The notes under the pieces are model-generated. The model did not search any database. It was not told the origin of the DNA and was given only the letters and a program-made list of their open reading frames with translations. A stretch of 64,000 bases of DNA from Pseudomonas sp. TTU2014-080ASC (GTDB lineage: Bacteria > Pseudomonadota > Gammaproteobacteria > Pseudomonadales > Pseudomonadaceae). The position numbers and the translations under genes are program-made. Each line of letters opens with the position of its first letter. Positions within the stretch are counted from its first letter, which is position 1. The stretch lies in the NCBI RefSeq assembly GCF_001446935.1, contig NZ_LKKK01000011.1, positions 1 through 64,000 on the forward strand. Reading direction: 5' to 3'. This document shows, one piece after another, positions 1-9,238 of the stretch.

Positions 1-29
1 AGTACTAATTGCCCGTGAGGCTTGACCAT
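1..29 (+). rRNA. 23S rRNA, 3' end only
   Basis: The first bases match the conserved 3' terminus of pseudomonad 23S rRNA (GCCCGTGAGGCTTGACC). The rest of the gene lies outside the window. The exact end is estimated from where the closing stem of 23S should finish. About 130 nt of spacer follow before 5S, with no tRNA in it. Confidence 0.85.
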
Positions 30-157
30 ATAACACCCAAACAATTTGTGGTGTCAGACCGTTGAAGTCGACAACAATCCGAAAATTTGCAGCAACTACA
101 AAGCAATCACATACCCAATTCGGGATAACGCCTTAACCGCGATATCCCAGCTGAATC

Positions 158-274
158 GCTTGACGACCATAGAGCATTGGAACCACCTGATCCCATCCCG
201 AACTCAGAAGTGAAACGATGCATCGCCGATGGTAGTGTGGGGTTTCCCCATGTGAGAGTAGGTCATCGTCAAGC
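158..274 (+). rRNA. 5S ribosomal RNA
   Basis: A complete 5S rRNA of about 117 nt. The two ends pair (GCTTGACGA with TCGTCAAGC), and the core contains the conserved CCCATCCCGAACTCAGAAG segment. It is the last gene of the rRNA operon whose 23S tail opens the window. The ends may be off by one or two bases. Confidence 0.95.
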
Positions 275-284
275 ACCTATACCA

Positions 285-318
285 AAACCCCCGATCAGGT
301 AACTGATCGGGGGTTTTT
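285..318 (+). terminator. rRNA operon terminator
   Basis: A perfect 14-bp stem (285-298 with 303-316, core CCCCCGATCAG) closes a GTAA loop and is followed by T residues. It lies 10 nt after 5S, as expected for a Rho-independent terminator ending the rRNA transcript. Confidence 0.9.
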
Positions 319-505
319 CTTTGTCTGGAATAAAATAAGCTTCTGGGCTTGCATGACGAAGTTGCTTTAATGCGATATAGAACAGCCTGCGCTCATTCAG
401 GCTGTATTAAATAGGATGTTTGTCTGCTGCTATGTCCAGGTCCTACGGGTAATCTGGTTAGTTCGCAGCTATGATAGGGAGCACGCCGTCATTAGAGTTT
501 CTTCT

Positions 506-1165
506 ATGGCTGAACAGGCATCTTCTGGGCCTATTTCAGAACTTGATCTAAAAACGCTGATTGCTTGCCATGAGTGCGACTTGTTATTGCGCAAGCCGCC
601 TTTTGAGCCGGGCCAGCGGGTCGAGTGCCCGCGTTGTGGGTATGAGCTGTACACACACCGGATTCAGGTGATTAAGCGCAGCATGGCCCTTGTGCTGGCT
701 GCTCTGCTTCTTTATATCCCCGCCAATTTCTTGCCGATCATGCAACTTAGCCTGCTTGGTCAGGCCACCGAGGACACTATTTGGTCAGGTGTCGTGGGGC
801 TGTATGACAGTGGGATGCGGGAAATTGCTGTGCTGGTTTTTCTCTGCAGCATGGCTATCCCATTGCTAAAACTGTTATGTCAGTTCGCTGTGTTGCTGAG
901 TATTCAGCTGGATTTTGGCCGCAGTTATGGCTTGCTGTGTTACCGGATTTATCACCAGTTGCGTGAGTGGGGGATGCTGGAGGTCTATCTGATGGGGATT
1001 CTGGTGGCCATTGTTAAACTGGTGGACCTTGCCCAACTGAGTATCGGTCTCGGCCTTGGCTGCTTTGTAGCCTTGTTACTGGTCCAGGTTTGGCTTGAGG
1101 TGACAATGTCGCCGCATCAAATCTGGGAAGCCCTGGCAGGGGAGGACGTTCATGAGGGCCATTGA
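506..1165 (+). CDS. PqiA/LetA-type integral membrane protein, first half
   Basis: A paraquat-inducible protein A family membrane protein of about 219 residues, with an N-terminal zinc-ribbon-like pair (CHEC ... CPRC) and about four membrane segments after it. In E. coli, PqiA and LetA (YebS) are single proteins made of two such units. Here each unit is a separate gene, and this is the first. The family works with MCE proteins in lipid traffic between inner and outer membranes. The reading frame is open from 416, but the ATG at 506 is preferred because family similarity begins there and the upstream residues are unlike the family. It overlaps the next gene by 14 nt, indicating translational coupling. 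Confidence 0.85.
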   Translation: MAEQASSGPISELDLKTLIACHECDLLLRKPPFEPGQRVECPRCGYELYTHRIQVIKRSMALVLAALLLYIPANFLPIMQLSLLGQATEDTIWSGVVGLYDSGMREIAVLVFLCSMAIPLLKLLCQFAVLLSIQLDFGRSYGLLCYRIYHQLREWGMLEVYLMGILVAIVKLVDLAQLSIGLGLGCFVALLLVQVWLEVTMSPHQIWEALAGEDVHEGH

Positions 1166-1775
1166 TGCAGGCTTGCTGATCTGCCACGAATGTCATCAGA
1201 TAAACCGCTATGACGTGAACGCTCATAAGCAGTTTTGCAGCCGTTGTGGTGCCCACGTGCATGCGCGTCGCCCGAACAGCTTGGTGCGAACCTGGGCGCT
1301 GTTGCTGACTGCAGCGGTGCTTTATATCCCCGCTAACCTCCTGCCCATCATGACAGTCAATTCGCTTGGCAGCGGTCAGTCGGACACGATTATGTCGGGT
1401 GTGGTGGAATTGATTCATCTCGGTATGTTTCCGATTGCTGCGGTGGTGTTTATCGCCAGCATTCTGGTGCCGACCTTCAAGCTCGTAGGCATTGCTCTTC
1501 TGCTTTATTCGGTACAGCGTCACCAGCCAATGTCGGCACGCCAGCGTATTCTGATGTACCGATTTATTGAGTGGATCGGGCGCTGGTCGATGTTGGATAT
1601 TTTCGTGATCGCGATTTTGGTTGCCGTGGTCAATTTCGGCAGCCTAGCCAGTATTCTGCCTGGTTACGGGGCTACTGCTTTTGCCAGTGTGGTGGTTCTT
1701 ACCATGCTGGCTGCTCTTACATTCGACCCACGACTGATTTGGGATAACACGGATCTGGATGACCAGTATGAATGA
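1152..1775 (+). CDS. PqiA/LetA-type integral membrane protein, second half
   Basis: A second PqiA-family protein of 207 residues with the same plan: CHEC...CSRC zinc-ribbon-like motif near residues 12-33, then about four hydrophobic segments with the recurring 'LYIPANLLPIM' sequence also found in its neighbour. Together the two proteins equal one E. coli LetA/PqiA. The start overlaps the previous gene by 14 nt and the end overlaps the MCE gene by 17 nt, so the three form a tightly coupled operon. The likely role is as the inner-membrane partner of the MCE protein; the lipid carried is not known from sequence. Confidence 0.87.
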   Translation: MRAIDAGLLICHECHQINRYDVNAHKQFCSRCGAHVHARRPNSLVRTWALLLTAAVLYIPANLLPIMTVNSLGSGQSDTIMSGVVELIHLGMFPIAAVVFIASILVPTFKLVGIALLLYSVQRHQPMSARQRILMYRFIEWIGRWSMLDIFVIAILVAVVNFGSLASILPGYGATAFASVVVLTMLAALTFDPRLIWDNTDLDDQYE

Positions 1776-4071
1776 CTTACCAATGGCAAAAGCCCGTCCT
1801 GCTTCCAATTGGTCGGCAATCTGGATATTGCCGCTGATTGCCCTTGTGATTGGTGGTTGGTTGGGGTGGCGCGCCTATAACGATGCCGGGATTTTGATCG
1901 AGGTGACGTTCCCCAGCGGTGAAGGCCTGCAGGCAGGTAAAACCGAAGTCATCTACAAAGGGATGTCTGTTGGTAAGGTTGTTGAGCTTGAGCTGGACGA
2001 GAATGGCAGTCGCCAAGGCGTACGCGCTACGTTGGAAATGAGTAAGAGTAGTGAGCCACATTTGCGCTCCAACACTCAGTTTTGGTTGGTAAAACCTAAG
2101 GTGTCGCTGGCTGGTATCAGTGGGATAGAGACTCTGATGTCCGGTAATTACATTGCCGTTACCCCGGGGGATGGTGAGCCTAAGCGCAAGTTTGTTGCCT
2201 TGACTGATGAGCCGCCACTGGCAGATACCGAGCCAGGGTTGCACCTGATACTGAAGGCCGACAAGCTCGGCTCGCTTAACCGTGACAGTCCTGTGTTTTA
2301 TAAACAGATACAGGTTGGGCGGGTGAAGAGTTACAAGCTGATGGATGATCATCAGCAAGTTGAGGTGAAGATATTCATCCAGCCGGAGTTCGCCTCACTT
2401 GTGCGCAAACACACGCGATTCTGGAATGCCAGCGGTGTGACGGTACAAGCTGGGCTTTCAGGCGTGTCGATTCGTACTGAGTCTCTGGCGACGATTGTTG
2501 CCGGTGGTATAGCGTTTGCCACACCGGAAAACCGCAAAGACAGCCCTCCTACTGATCCGCAGTTTCCGTTCCGTTTGTATGACGACTTCGAGGCCGCTCA
2601 AGCGGGGATTAAGGTATCGCTGCAATTAAATGACTTCGACGGACTGGAGCCGGGGCGCACGCCGGTTGTCTACAAGGGGATTCAAGTCGGCTACATGAAG
2701 ACCTTTAAGATCGGTGACGATCTGACCAGTGCCCATGTCGAATTACTGCTGGACCCCCGCACGGAAGATTACGTGATTGAGGGCACCGAGTTCTGGATGG
2801 TCAAACCGTCGATTTCTCTGGCCGGTATTACGGGGCTGGAGGCCTTGGTTAAAGGTAACTACATCGCGGTCAGGCCCGGTAAGAAAGGTGGCGCACCTAA
2901 GCGTGAGTTTGTTGCCAGAGCTAAGGCACCACCACTGGATCTTTCTGCTCCGGGTATGCATCTGGCGCTCTACAGTGAAAGTCGTGGTTCATTAGAGGTC
3001 GGCAGCCCGATTCTGTATAGGCAGATCAAAGTCGGTTCTGTGCAGAGTATTCAGCTCTCCCGTAATAGCCAGCAGGTGGCCTTTGGCGTACATATCGAGC
3101 CAGAGTACGTGCACCTGATCAATATGAGCACGCGGTTCTGGAACTCCAGTGGCATTACGCTTAAAGGTGGGCTTTCAGGCGTTGAGGTTAAGGCAGAGTC
3201 TCTGCAGACCTTGCTGGCTGGTGGGATTACCTTTGATACGCCGGATGCCAGTGCGGCGAAAATTACCAAGCGGGTACAGCGCTTCAACCTGTATGAAAGC
3301 CAGGACAAAGCTCAAGAGAAGGGCACCATGGTGACCATCCGCGTTCCGACTGGTGATGGCCTGCGCCCGGGTACAGCCATTCGCTACAAGGGGCTGGATG
3401 TCGGCAAAGTCGATCAGGTGGAGTTCACCGATGATTTGCAGGCAGTGCTGCTGCATGCCCGCATTACTCAGGTCGAGAAACAGATTGCGCAGGCCGGGAC
3501 TCAGTTCTGGGTGGTTAAGCCTGAAGTCAGCCTCACCCGTGCAGCTAACTTAGGCACATTGGTGACAGGTCAGTATCTAGAGGTGCGTCCTGCAGCACGG
3601 CAGGGCCAGGTGCAGACTAAATTTATCGCTTTGGATGCAGCTCCGACTGAGAGCGTTCGTGAAGAAGGTTTGCGTCTGGTGTTGAGCACGGACCGTCGTG
3701 GCTCGATCAAGCCGGGTGTTCAGGTCAGCTACCGTGAGATCCCTGTGGGTAAAGTGACGGGCTACGAGCTTGGCCCAACCTCGGACCGGGTACTGATTCA
3801 TATCCTGATTGAGCCACGTTATGCGCCGCTGGTTAGGACCGGTAGCCGTTTCTGGAATGCCAGTGGCATTGGTGTTGATGCAGGCCTGTTTAAGGGCGTG
3901 AAGGTGCGTACTGAGTCTCTAGAAGCGCTGATCGAAGGTGGAATTGCCTTTGCCTCACCGGATAACCCGGATATGGGCGCGCCAGCATTGCCGGGCCAGA
4001 CATTCGCCTTGCATGAGGATGTAAATGAGGAGTGGCTGAAGTGGGCTCCGAAGATCAAGCTGGATCAATAA
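1759..4071 (+). CDS. PqiB/LetB-type MCE (MlaD family) protein with six MCE domains
   Basis: A 770-residue protein with one N-terminal membrane anchor (about residues 20-38) followed by six MCE repeats, at roughly 45-140, 160-260, 285-380, 400-500, 520-610 and 630-740. The repeats alternate between two kinds: 'FW-V-KP-(I/V)SL' and 'RFWN(A/S)SG'. E. coli PqiB has three MCE domains and LetB seven; stacked MCE rings form periplasm-spanning lipid channels. Six domains therefore suggest a LetB-like tunnel, slightly shorter. No PqiC-like lipoprotein gene follows. The start at 1759 overlaps the upstream gene; an in-frame ATG at 1768 is an alternative. Confidence 0.88.
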   Translation: MTSMNDLPMAKARPASNWSAIWILPLIALVIGGWLGWRAYNDAGILIEVTFPSGEGLQAGKTEVIYKGMSVGKVVELELDENGSRQGVRATLEMSKSSEPHLRSNTQFWLVKPKVSLAGISGIETLMSGNYIAVTPGDGEPKRKFVALTDEPPLADTEPGLHLILKADKLGSLNRDSPVFYKQIQVGRVKSYKLMDDHQQVEVKIFIQPEFASLVRKHTRFWNASGVTVQAGLSGVSIRTESLATIVAGGIAFATPENRKDSPPTDPQFPFRLYDDFEAAQAGIKVSLQLNDFDGLEPGRTPVVYKGIQVGYMKTFKIGDDLTSAHVELLLDPRTEDYVIEGTEFWMVKPSISLAGITGLEALVKGNYIAVRPGKKGGAPKREFVARAKAPPLDLSAPGMHLALYSESRGSLEVGSPILYRQIKVGSVQSIQLSRNSQQVAFGVHIEPEYVHLINMSTRFWNSSGITLKGGLSGVEVKAESLQTLLAGGITFDTPDASAAKITKRVQRFNLYESQDKAQEKGTMVTIRVPTGDGLRPGTAIRYKGLDVGKVDQVEFTDDLQAVLLHARITQVEKQIAQAGTQFWVVKPEVSLTRAANLGTLVTGQYLEVRPAARQGQVQTKFIALDAAPTESVREEGLRLVLSTDRRGSIKPGVQVSYREIPVGKVTGYELGPTSDRVLIHILIEPRYAPLVRTGSRFWNASGIGVDAGLFKGVKVRTESLEALIEGGIAFASPDNPDMGAPALPGQTFALHEDVNEEWLKWAPKIKLDQ

Positions 4072-4080
4072 TGTCTGCAT

Positions 4081-4118
4081 AAACAAACAGGGCCGCAATT
4101 GCGGCCCTGTTTGTTTTT
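4081..4118. terminator. Bidirectional terminator between MCE operon and mksB
   Basis: A perfect 36-bp palindrome (arms AAACAAACAGGGCCGC, centre AATT), with T-rich flanks on both strands. It lies between the stop of the MCE gene and the stop of the convergent mksB gene, so it can end both transcripts. Confidence 0.9.
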
Positions 4119-4133
4119 AGCGGTAACACCGGA

Positions 4134-6962
4134 TCAGGCAGGTTCTGCCTCAGCGGTTTGCTCCTGAGTGGCCACGTCGTCGCGGCGGCGAATGTATTTC
4201 CAGTCCGCTTCGTCGATGTAGATGCCATTCGGGCCGCTGCCGCCTTCAAGGTCGATGGCGACGTGGGCAGAAACCTGCGGTTTCACCGAGGCCAGAATCG
4301 GCACGAAGCCCAACTGCAGACTGGTTTCGATCAGTGCTTGCTGGTTCTTCTCGTCGATATCCGCCGCTTCGTCCAGGTAGTACGGCAGGCGTACTTTACC
4401 GGCTTGGTCGCGGTCCATCAGGTGCAGCAACAGGTACATGTTGGTCAGCGCCTTGATGGTCATGGTGGTGCCGTTGGAAGCCGCGCCGTCGATGTCGGTG
4501 TGGATAACCGGCTGACCGTGGACCTTAGTGATTTCGAAGGCCAGTTCAAACAGGTCTTTCAGGCCCAGCTGGTTGTGGTTAGCGGCCACAAGGCGGGCCA
4601 GATACTCTTTGGCTTCCTCGTTCTTGCTGTCCTGCTCGCTGCTCTGTTGCAGGTCGAACACGGAGAGGGTTTCGCCTTCTTCGTACTGACCGGCGCTGTG
4701 GATGATCTGGTCGATATGACGCAGGGCATCTTTGTTTGGCGCGAGGACGATACGGAAGCTCTCCAGGTTGGAAACCTGACGCTTGTTGATCTCGCGGTTG
4801 AACAGGGCCAGTTGGTGTTCCAGGTTGTCGTAGTCGCTGCGGATGTTGCGCAGGGTGCGGGCAATGTCGGTCACGGCTGCACGGCGAGCTTTGGCCAGTG
4901 TCAGAGCTTCGTCCTGACGGTGAGCGTAGGCGTTGACCAGCAGTTGCAGGCGGCGCTCGACGTCGTCTTCGCTGTCGAACTTGGCCACGCCTTTGAGGCG
5001 GATTTGCGCGTAGAGCGCTTCGATCTGGCCGTCGATACGCTGCAGGCCTTGCCACGAGTCCTGGTAGTCATTGAGCAGCGGCAGCAGGTTGTCGAGGCTG
5101 TCGTCGACCGGGTCCATATACGGCGTACCGAATGGCAGGTCTTGCGGCAGCAGCTGGCGGCGGCGCAGGGCGTCTTCCAGTGTGCGTTCTTTGGCTTCCA
5201 GATCGGCCAGTTGGCGCCCTACCAGTTGCAGCTTGGCGGACAGCTGCTGGACGCGCTCGGTAAAGGCATCGGAGGAGCGTTTGAGTTCGTCTTGAGCGGC
5301 TTCCAGCTCAGCCAGCTGGGCCAGTTTTGATGGCTCTTCGGCTGTTAGGGTCTGGCTCTTGCGGAAGTCTTCCAGCGCCTTCTGTGCATCCAGCACGGCC
5401 TGATACAGCTGCTCGGCTTGGGCCTTGCTGGCGGCACGGTCGGCGGCGACGCTTTGCTGAGTCTTCAGCTGCTTCAGTTCGCGTTCCAGGCGGTCTTTCT
5501 GATCGCGCAGGGCGGCGCGGTCGGCAAGTGCTTGCAGGGTTGGTGGTTCGATCTGCGAGAGGTTGATGGACAGACCCGGCACTTCAAATTGGTCGCCGTT
5601 GAAGCTGTCGAGAATCTGCTCCAGCGATTTAACCCAAGCGCCGTGCTCATCCATCTGGATGCCTTTCTCGCCCAGCGGCAGGCTGAACAGCTGACCGTTG
5701 AACAAACGCATCAGGCGATCCACATCCTGCTGGCTGAACTCTTCGCGCAGGCGCGAGTAGCTGTTGTTGTCTGCGTGGTCCAGCTGCTGCTTGACCGACT
5801 TGAGGCGTTTTTCCAGATCGCGCAGACGCTCATCGAGGTCTTCGGCAGAGAACTGGCGAGATTGGGCCAGAGCACCGGCGAGTTCGTCGTGAGCATCTTT
5901 GGCGGCGAGCAGCTGGGCTTCGAGAACCTTGGCGTCCTCAACCAGCGCGAAGCGGTTTTTCAGCACGGCCAGTTCACCCAGCCAGCGCTGGATGTCGCTG
6001 ATTTCGCGCTCCATGCGCATCAGCTCTTGGGTGCCGCCGCGCTGCTCGTTTTGCAGGCTGTCCTGTTCGTTGCGGTAGTGCTCAGCTTGGATCACCAGCT
6101 CTTCGCGACGGGCTCCGGCGTAGTCGTGCCAGGTGCCGAGCAGGGAGTCGAGCAGCGGTGACAGGCGATGCAGTTTGCCGCGCAGCAGATCGCGTTGAGC
6201 AACGCCGGAGGACAGCGCCTCAATCAGTGGCCCTGCGGTAACCAGTGCCTGGTAGTCCTGCTCCATGCGGCGTACATCACGGAAGGCCTCTTCGGTGGCG
6301 GCGATGTAGTCGACGCTGCCGGAGCGCAGGCTGTGTTCGAAGGCATCAAGGAACAGCTGCTTGAGCTTGGCCGCGGTGATTTCGCGCATGTGCAGCAGGT
6401 TGATGAACAGGGCGCGGAAAGTCTTCAGGCTCTGCTCACTGGTGGAGCGCAGCGGAATCAGGGTCAGGTCCAGCGGGATGCTAGTGTGACCGCCGACCAG
6501 CAGGCGGCGCAGTTCTTCAGGCTTCAACTCGTAGGCTTTGATGCCTTCGCGTTCAAGGTTGTTGAACAGCTCGCGCTGACGCAAGCAGGTGCCGTTCTTC
6601 TGGTAATGATCTAGATCCAGTGTGCCCTGATAGGCGAAGAACTGGTGACCGAAACCGCCGCCGGGGCCGCGACCGGCTACACCGATCACGTGAGGGCCGT
6701 GGGGCAGGGCGACTTCAACAAGGATGTAGCTGGTGTCGCTGGCGAAGTAGAACTTACGCGACTGCTCAAGACTGTATTTGCCGAAGCTCATGTCCGACAT
6801 GCGCGCCAGAATCGGGAATTGCAGGGCGTTGATCGAGGCGGATTTACCCAGGTTGTTGGCGCCGTACACCGACAGCGGGTTTTCCAGCGGGAACAGGCCG
6901 AGGCTGTAGCCGGCGGTGTTCAACAGGGCAAAGCGGCGAATGCCAAAGCGTTCCTGGCTCAT
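4134..6962 (-). CDS. mksB: MksB, SMC-like ATPase of the MksBEF condensin
   Basis: A 942-residue SMC-type ATPase. The P-loop GANNLGKS is at residues 34-41, a long stretch of heptad-like coiled coil fills the middle, and the C-terminal head carries a Walker-B-like YYLDEAADID. It is much shorter than E. coli MukB (about 1,480 residues), as expected for MksB, whose coiled coil is short. It is the last gene of mksF-mksE-mksB and overlaps mksE by 4 nt (ATGA). Known role of the family: chromosome compaction and segregation alongside SMC-ScpAB. No fourth gene for a MksG/JetD nuclease follows, so this is the chromosomal, not the plasmid-defence (Wadjet), version. Confidence 0.9.
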   Translation of the reverse strand: MSQERFGIRRFALLNTAGYSLGLFPLENPLSVYGANNLGKSASINALQFPILARMSDMSFGKYSLEQSRKFYFASDTSYILVEVALPHGPHVIGVAGRGPGGGFGHQFFAYQGTLDLDHYQKNGTCLRQRELFNNLEREGIKAYELKPEELRRLLVGGHTSIPLDLTLIPLRSTSEQSLKTFRALFINLLHMREITAAKLKQLFLDAFEHSLRSGSVDYIAATEEAFRDVRRMEQDYQALVTAGPLIEALSSGVAQRDLLRGKLHRLSPLLDSLLGTWHDYAGARREELVIQAEHYRNEQDSLQNEQRGGTQELMRMEREISDIQRWLGELAVLKNRFALVEDAKVLEAQLLAAKDAHDELAGALAQSRQFSAEDLDERLRDLEKRLKSVKQQLDHADNNSYSRLREEFSQQDVDRLMRLFNGQLFSLPLGEKGIQMDEHGAWVKSLEQILDSFNGDQFEVPGLSINLSQIEPPTLQALADRAALRDQKDRLERELKQLKTQQSVAADRAASKAQAEQLYQAVLDAQKALEDFRKSQTLTAEEPSKLAQLAELEAAQDELKRSSDAFTERVQQLSAKLQLVGRQLADLEAKERTLEDALRRRQLLPQDLPFGTPYMDPVDDSLDNLLPLLNDYQDSWQGLQRIDGQIEALYAQIRLKGVAKFDSEDDVERRLQLLVNAYAHRQDEALTLAKARRAAVTDIARTLRNIRSDYDNLEHQLALFNREINKRQVSNLESFRIVLAPNKDALRHIDQIIHSAGQYEEGETLSVFDLQQSSEQDSKNEEAKEYLARLVAANHNQLGLKDLFELAFEITKVHGQPVIHTDIDGAASNGTTMTIKALTNMYLLLHLMDRDQAGKVRLPYYLDEAADIDEKNQQALIETSLQLGFVPILASVKPQVSAHVAIDLEGGSGPNGIYIDEADWKYIRRRDDVATQEQTAEAEPA

Positions 6963-7651
6963 ACATCATCCTCTTGGGCGGCACGTTCTTCGGCCATGGC
7001 GCGGGCCAGTGCGTCTTCTTCGGAATCATCCTCCGGGTTTTCCAGGCGGATGATCTCGTCTTCATCGTCTTCGGTTTGCAGTGCGGGTGTCGGCAGCGGC
7101 AGGCTGCTGTGCAGGCTGGCGGCCAAGTCGCGGTCTTGCTGCACGCTCAGGCACACATCAAGGAAACGGTGCATGGGGGCGAGGAAACGGTACACGCCGT
7201 TTTCTTCACCGGCAAAACCGAGCTGGGTCAGGCGGCGCATGACTTTTTCTTCCAGCTCGTCTTGGGTAGTGACTTCGGCCTGCAGGAACAAGTCGCGGTA
7301 TTTCTCCAGCAGCGGAGGCAGTTCGTCGCGACCAAGGCTGCCGCCATCCAGTACAGACAGCGGGTCGCGGCCCTGATCGGCCAGGTGCTCCACCAGAATG
7401 AAGGTAAACAGGGCCAGACGCTGAGCGGTCTTGTTGACCTGAGCACCCATTTGTTCCGGGATGAAGTAATAAAAACCACGGCTGTCGCAGGTCAGTTCAT
7501 AACCCAGGGCTTTGAACAGCGCTCGGTACTGGTCTTGAAAATTGGTCAGCTGGGTGTACAGCTCGGGGGTGTTACGGCTGATGTGATAGCCCTTGAACAA
7601 CTCGCGGAAGATGGGGGCGAGGTGGGAGAGTTCTTTCAGGTCGATATTCAT
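6959..7651 (-). CDS. mksE: MksE, condensin accessory subunit
   Basis: A 230-residue acidic protein with winged-helix-like character and a strongly acidic C-terminal tail (about residues 190-230, rich in Asp and Glu). Its place between the MksF kleisin and the MksB ATPase, with 4-nt overlaps on both sides, identifies it as MksE. It binds the kleisin and modulates the ATPase in the family. Identification rests on operon position plus overall size; no catalytic motif is expected. Confidence 0.88.
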   Translation of the reverse strand: MNIDLKELSHLAPIFRELFKGYHISRNTPELYTQLTNFQDQYRALFKALGYELTCDSRGFYYFIPEQMGAQVNKTAQRLALFTFILVEHLADQGRDPLSVLDGGSLGRDELPPLLEKYRDLFLQAEVTTQDELEEKVMRRLTQLGFAGEENGVYRFLAPMHRFLDVCLSVQQDRDLAASLHSSLPLPTPALQTEDDEDEIIRLENPEDDSEEDALARAMAEERAAQEDDV

Positions 7652-8898
7652 GGTGCGGTGTTCCCGGCCGGCTTGATCAGGGCGTAGGAGCTCAGGCTGA
7701 CCTGATGCTCGCGGGTTAGGTAGGTCTTGCGCTCAAGGCGGTCACGCTGGAAGCGACCGTCGCGGGACAGGCGCGAGAACCAGTAGAGCAATTCGTCGGT
7801 AGCGCCTTCCGGCTCCTGTTCCAGCAGCCAGGTCATCAAATCCGGTAGCGGCAGGGCCTGTTCGCAGCGTTCGATCATCTCCCGTGCCGTGCGTGGTGCG
7901 CGTGGCCCTGGCCCCTTGCGGCTGCCGTGGGATTTGGGGAACTGCGCCGGTTTCGGCTCAAAGCGGGCCAAGGCATAGACGTAAGCTTCTACTTGCGAGG
8001 CAGTGCCGAGGAAGGTGCTTTGTGGTCGGGTAAACAACGGCATGGCCGCTTGCGGTACGGCATCCAGACCTTTTTTGCGGATCACCGACAGGGCCAGAGC
8101 CGCGCCACGGGTTACGGCGTTGTGCCGGCGCGCTTCTTCACGCAGCGGCAGAAGCAGTTCTCGGGCGCGGCGCAGGGTAAGCTGGGCGGTGGTCTGCATT
8201 TCCAGAATGCGCGCGTGGGTGCGCAGCAGCAGGTCGTCGTCGACCAGTTGGCCGAGGCGCTGTTGTTCACTGAGCAGGCGCAGCAGGACGTGCTCTACAC
8301 GGTAAACGCCTTGTTCGAAGGCACCGTCGGCGGCCACCAGTTGGATCATCGGCTCGACGTATTCGTCCCAAGTGGCCAGCACTTCAGCGTAGCGCTGACG
8401 CAGTGGAATCTGCCGGTCGGAGGTCTTGGCACGCTCGGCGACGGCGATCAGGGCCTGTTCGTCGTTGTTGAGCTTTTTCAGCACGTCACGCACGCGCATA
8501 TCAAGCAGGCGTAGTTGTCGGGCCAGATCGGCCGGGTCGCGGACTTCGAAGGCTTCACGGATGTATTCGGCCAGGCGCTCAAGGTGGCGCAGGTAAGCTT
8601 CGATCTCCAGGCACAGGCCCAGGCGGTGTTCGCGGCGTAGATAGGAGAGGAAGTCGTGAATCTGCGCGTTCAGCTCGAAGCGGTTCGGGCTTTTGGCGAC
8701 CGGCACCAAAATATCCAGACGGATCCACTGGTCGAGCAGGCTGGTGATGTCGGTGGGCGTGCCATCCGGAAGCTGGGCGCTCAACTGGCTGCGCAGCTCG
8801 ATCAGGCTCAGCGTGCCTGTGTCGAAGTGCTCGCAGAGCGGCTCCAGTAACGTCCAGTGTTCGGCAAGGGCGCGCAAAACGCGCTTGGGCTCAATCAT
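7648..8898 (-). CDS. mksF: MksF, kleisin subunit of the MksBEF condensin
   Basis: A kleisin-like protein of 416 residues when started at the ATG at 8898 (MIEPKRVLRALAEHW). The frame stays open upstream to 9048, but the extra residues look non-coding. It is largely helical, with an N-terminal winged-helix-type region and a C-terminal region that would contact MksB. It is the first gene of the mksFEB operon. The upstream spacer is shared with the divergent exported-protein genes at 9239. Confidence 0.88.
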   Translation of the reverse strand: MIEPKRVLRALAEHWTLLEPLCEHFDTGTLSLIELRSQLSAQLPDGTPTDITSLLDQWIRLDILVPVAKSPNRFELNAQIHDFLSYLRREHRLGLCLEIEAYLRHLERLAEYIREAFEVRDPADLARQLRLLDMRVRDVLKKLNNDEQALIAVAERAKTSDRQIPLRQRYAEVLATWDEYVEPMIQLVAADGAFEQGVYRVEHVLLRLLSEQQRLGQLVDDDLLLRTHARILEMQTTAQLTLRRARELLLPLREEARRHNAVTRGAALALSVIRKKGLDAVPQAAMPLFTRPQSTFLGTASQVEAYVYALARFEPKPAQFPKSHGSRKGPGPRAPRTAREMIERCEQALPLPDLMTWLLEQEPEGATDELLYWFSRLSRDGRFQRDRLERKTYLTREHQVSLSSYALIKPAGNTAP

Positions 8899-9238
8899 TG
8901 AATTGGCAGGTTCCAGGCCAGTTAAAGGGAGCGATTGTACTGCATGAAGCGAAGCGTTTTTATGCTTGTATCGATTGATGGTGAATTGAGCCCATATGCA
9001 AAGAAAAGGGTGTTTCCTGTGTGTTGTAAGGCAACACGTCTGGCACAAGGGCTGGCGGATGCTGGCAAAGCAGTGTTACCCAGGGTCTGTTGCGATGGGT
9101 AACGCGCTCGGGGTGATGCAGCTAAGTGGTTACTGCTGACTCGACTATGGGCGGGGCGGCGAGCGTCGGAGGGATCCTTATAGTGAAGGCACTCTGAGTA
9201 GGAGCTCTCAGCCTATAACCTTGGGAAAGGTCTCGCAT
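8899..9238. promoter_or_regulatory. Divergent intergenic region with an 8-bp inverted repeat
   Basis: A 340-bp spacer between mksF (leftward) and the exported-protein genes (rightward), which must hold promoters for both. The clearest structure is an inverted repeat, GTTACCCA at 9075-9082 and TGGGTAAC at 9096-9103, separated by 13 nt. It could be an operator or a short hairpin. I see no convincing sigma-70 pair and no terminator. Confidence 0.4.

Noticed and set aside
4158..5330. Long open frame (390 codons) on the plus strand opposite mksB
   Set aside because: It mirrors the codon pattern of mksB, has no ribosome site and reads as low-complexity Val/Gln/Leu. An antisense shadow.
4134..8898. 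Wadjet (JetABCD) plasmid-defence system
   Set aside because: The fourth gene (nuclease, JetD/MksG) is absent on both sides; the three genes fit chromosomal MksBEF.
9052..9067. Sigma-54-like sequence TGGCACAAGGGCTGGC upstream of the exported-protein genes
   Set aside because: The -12 position has GG instead of the essential GC, so it does not fit the consensus.
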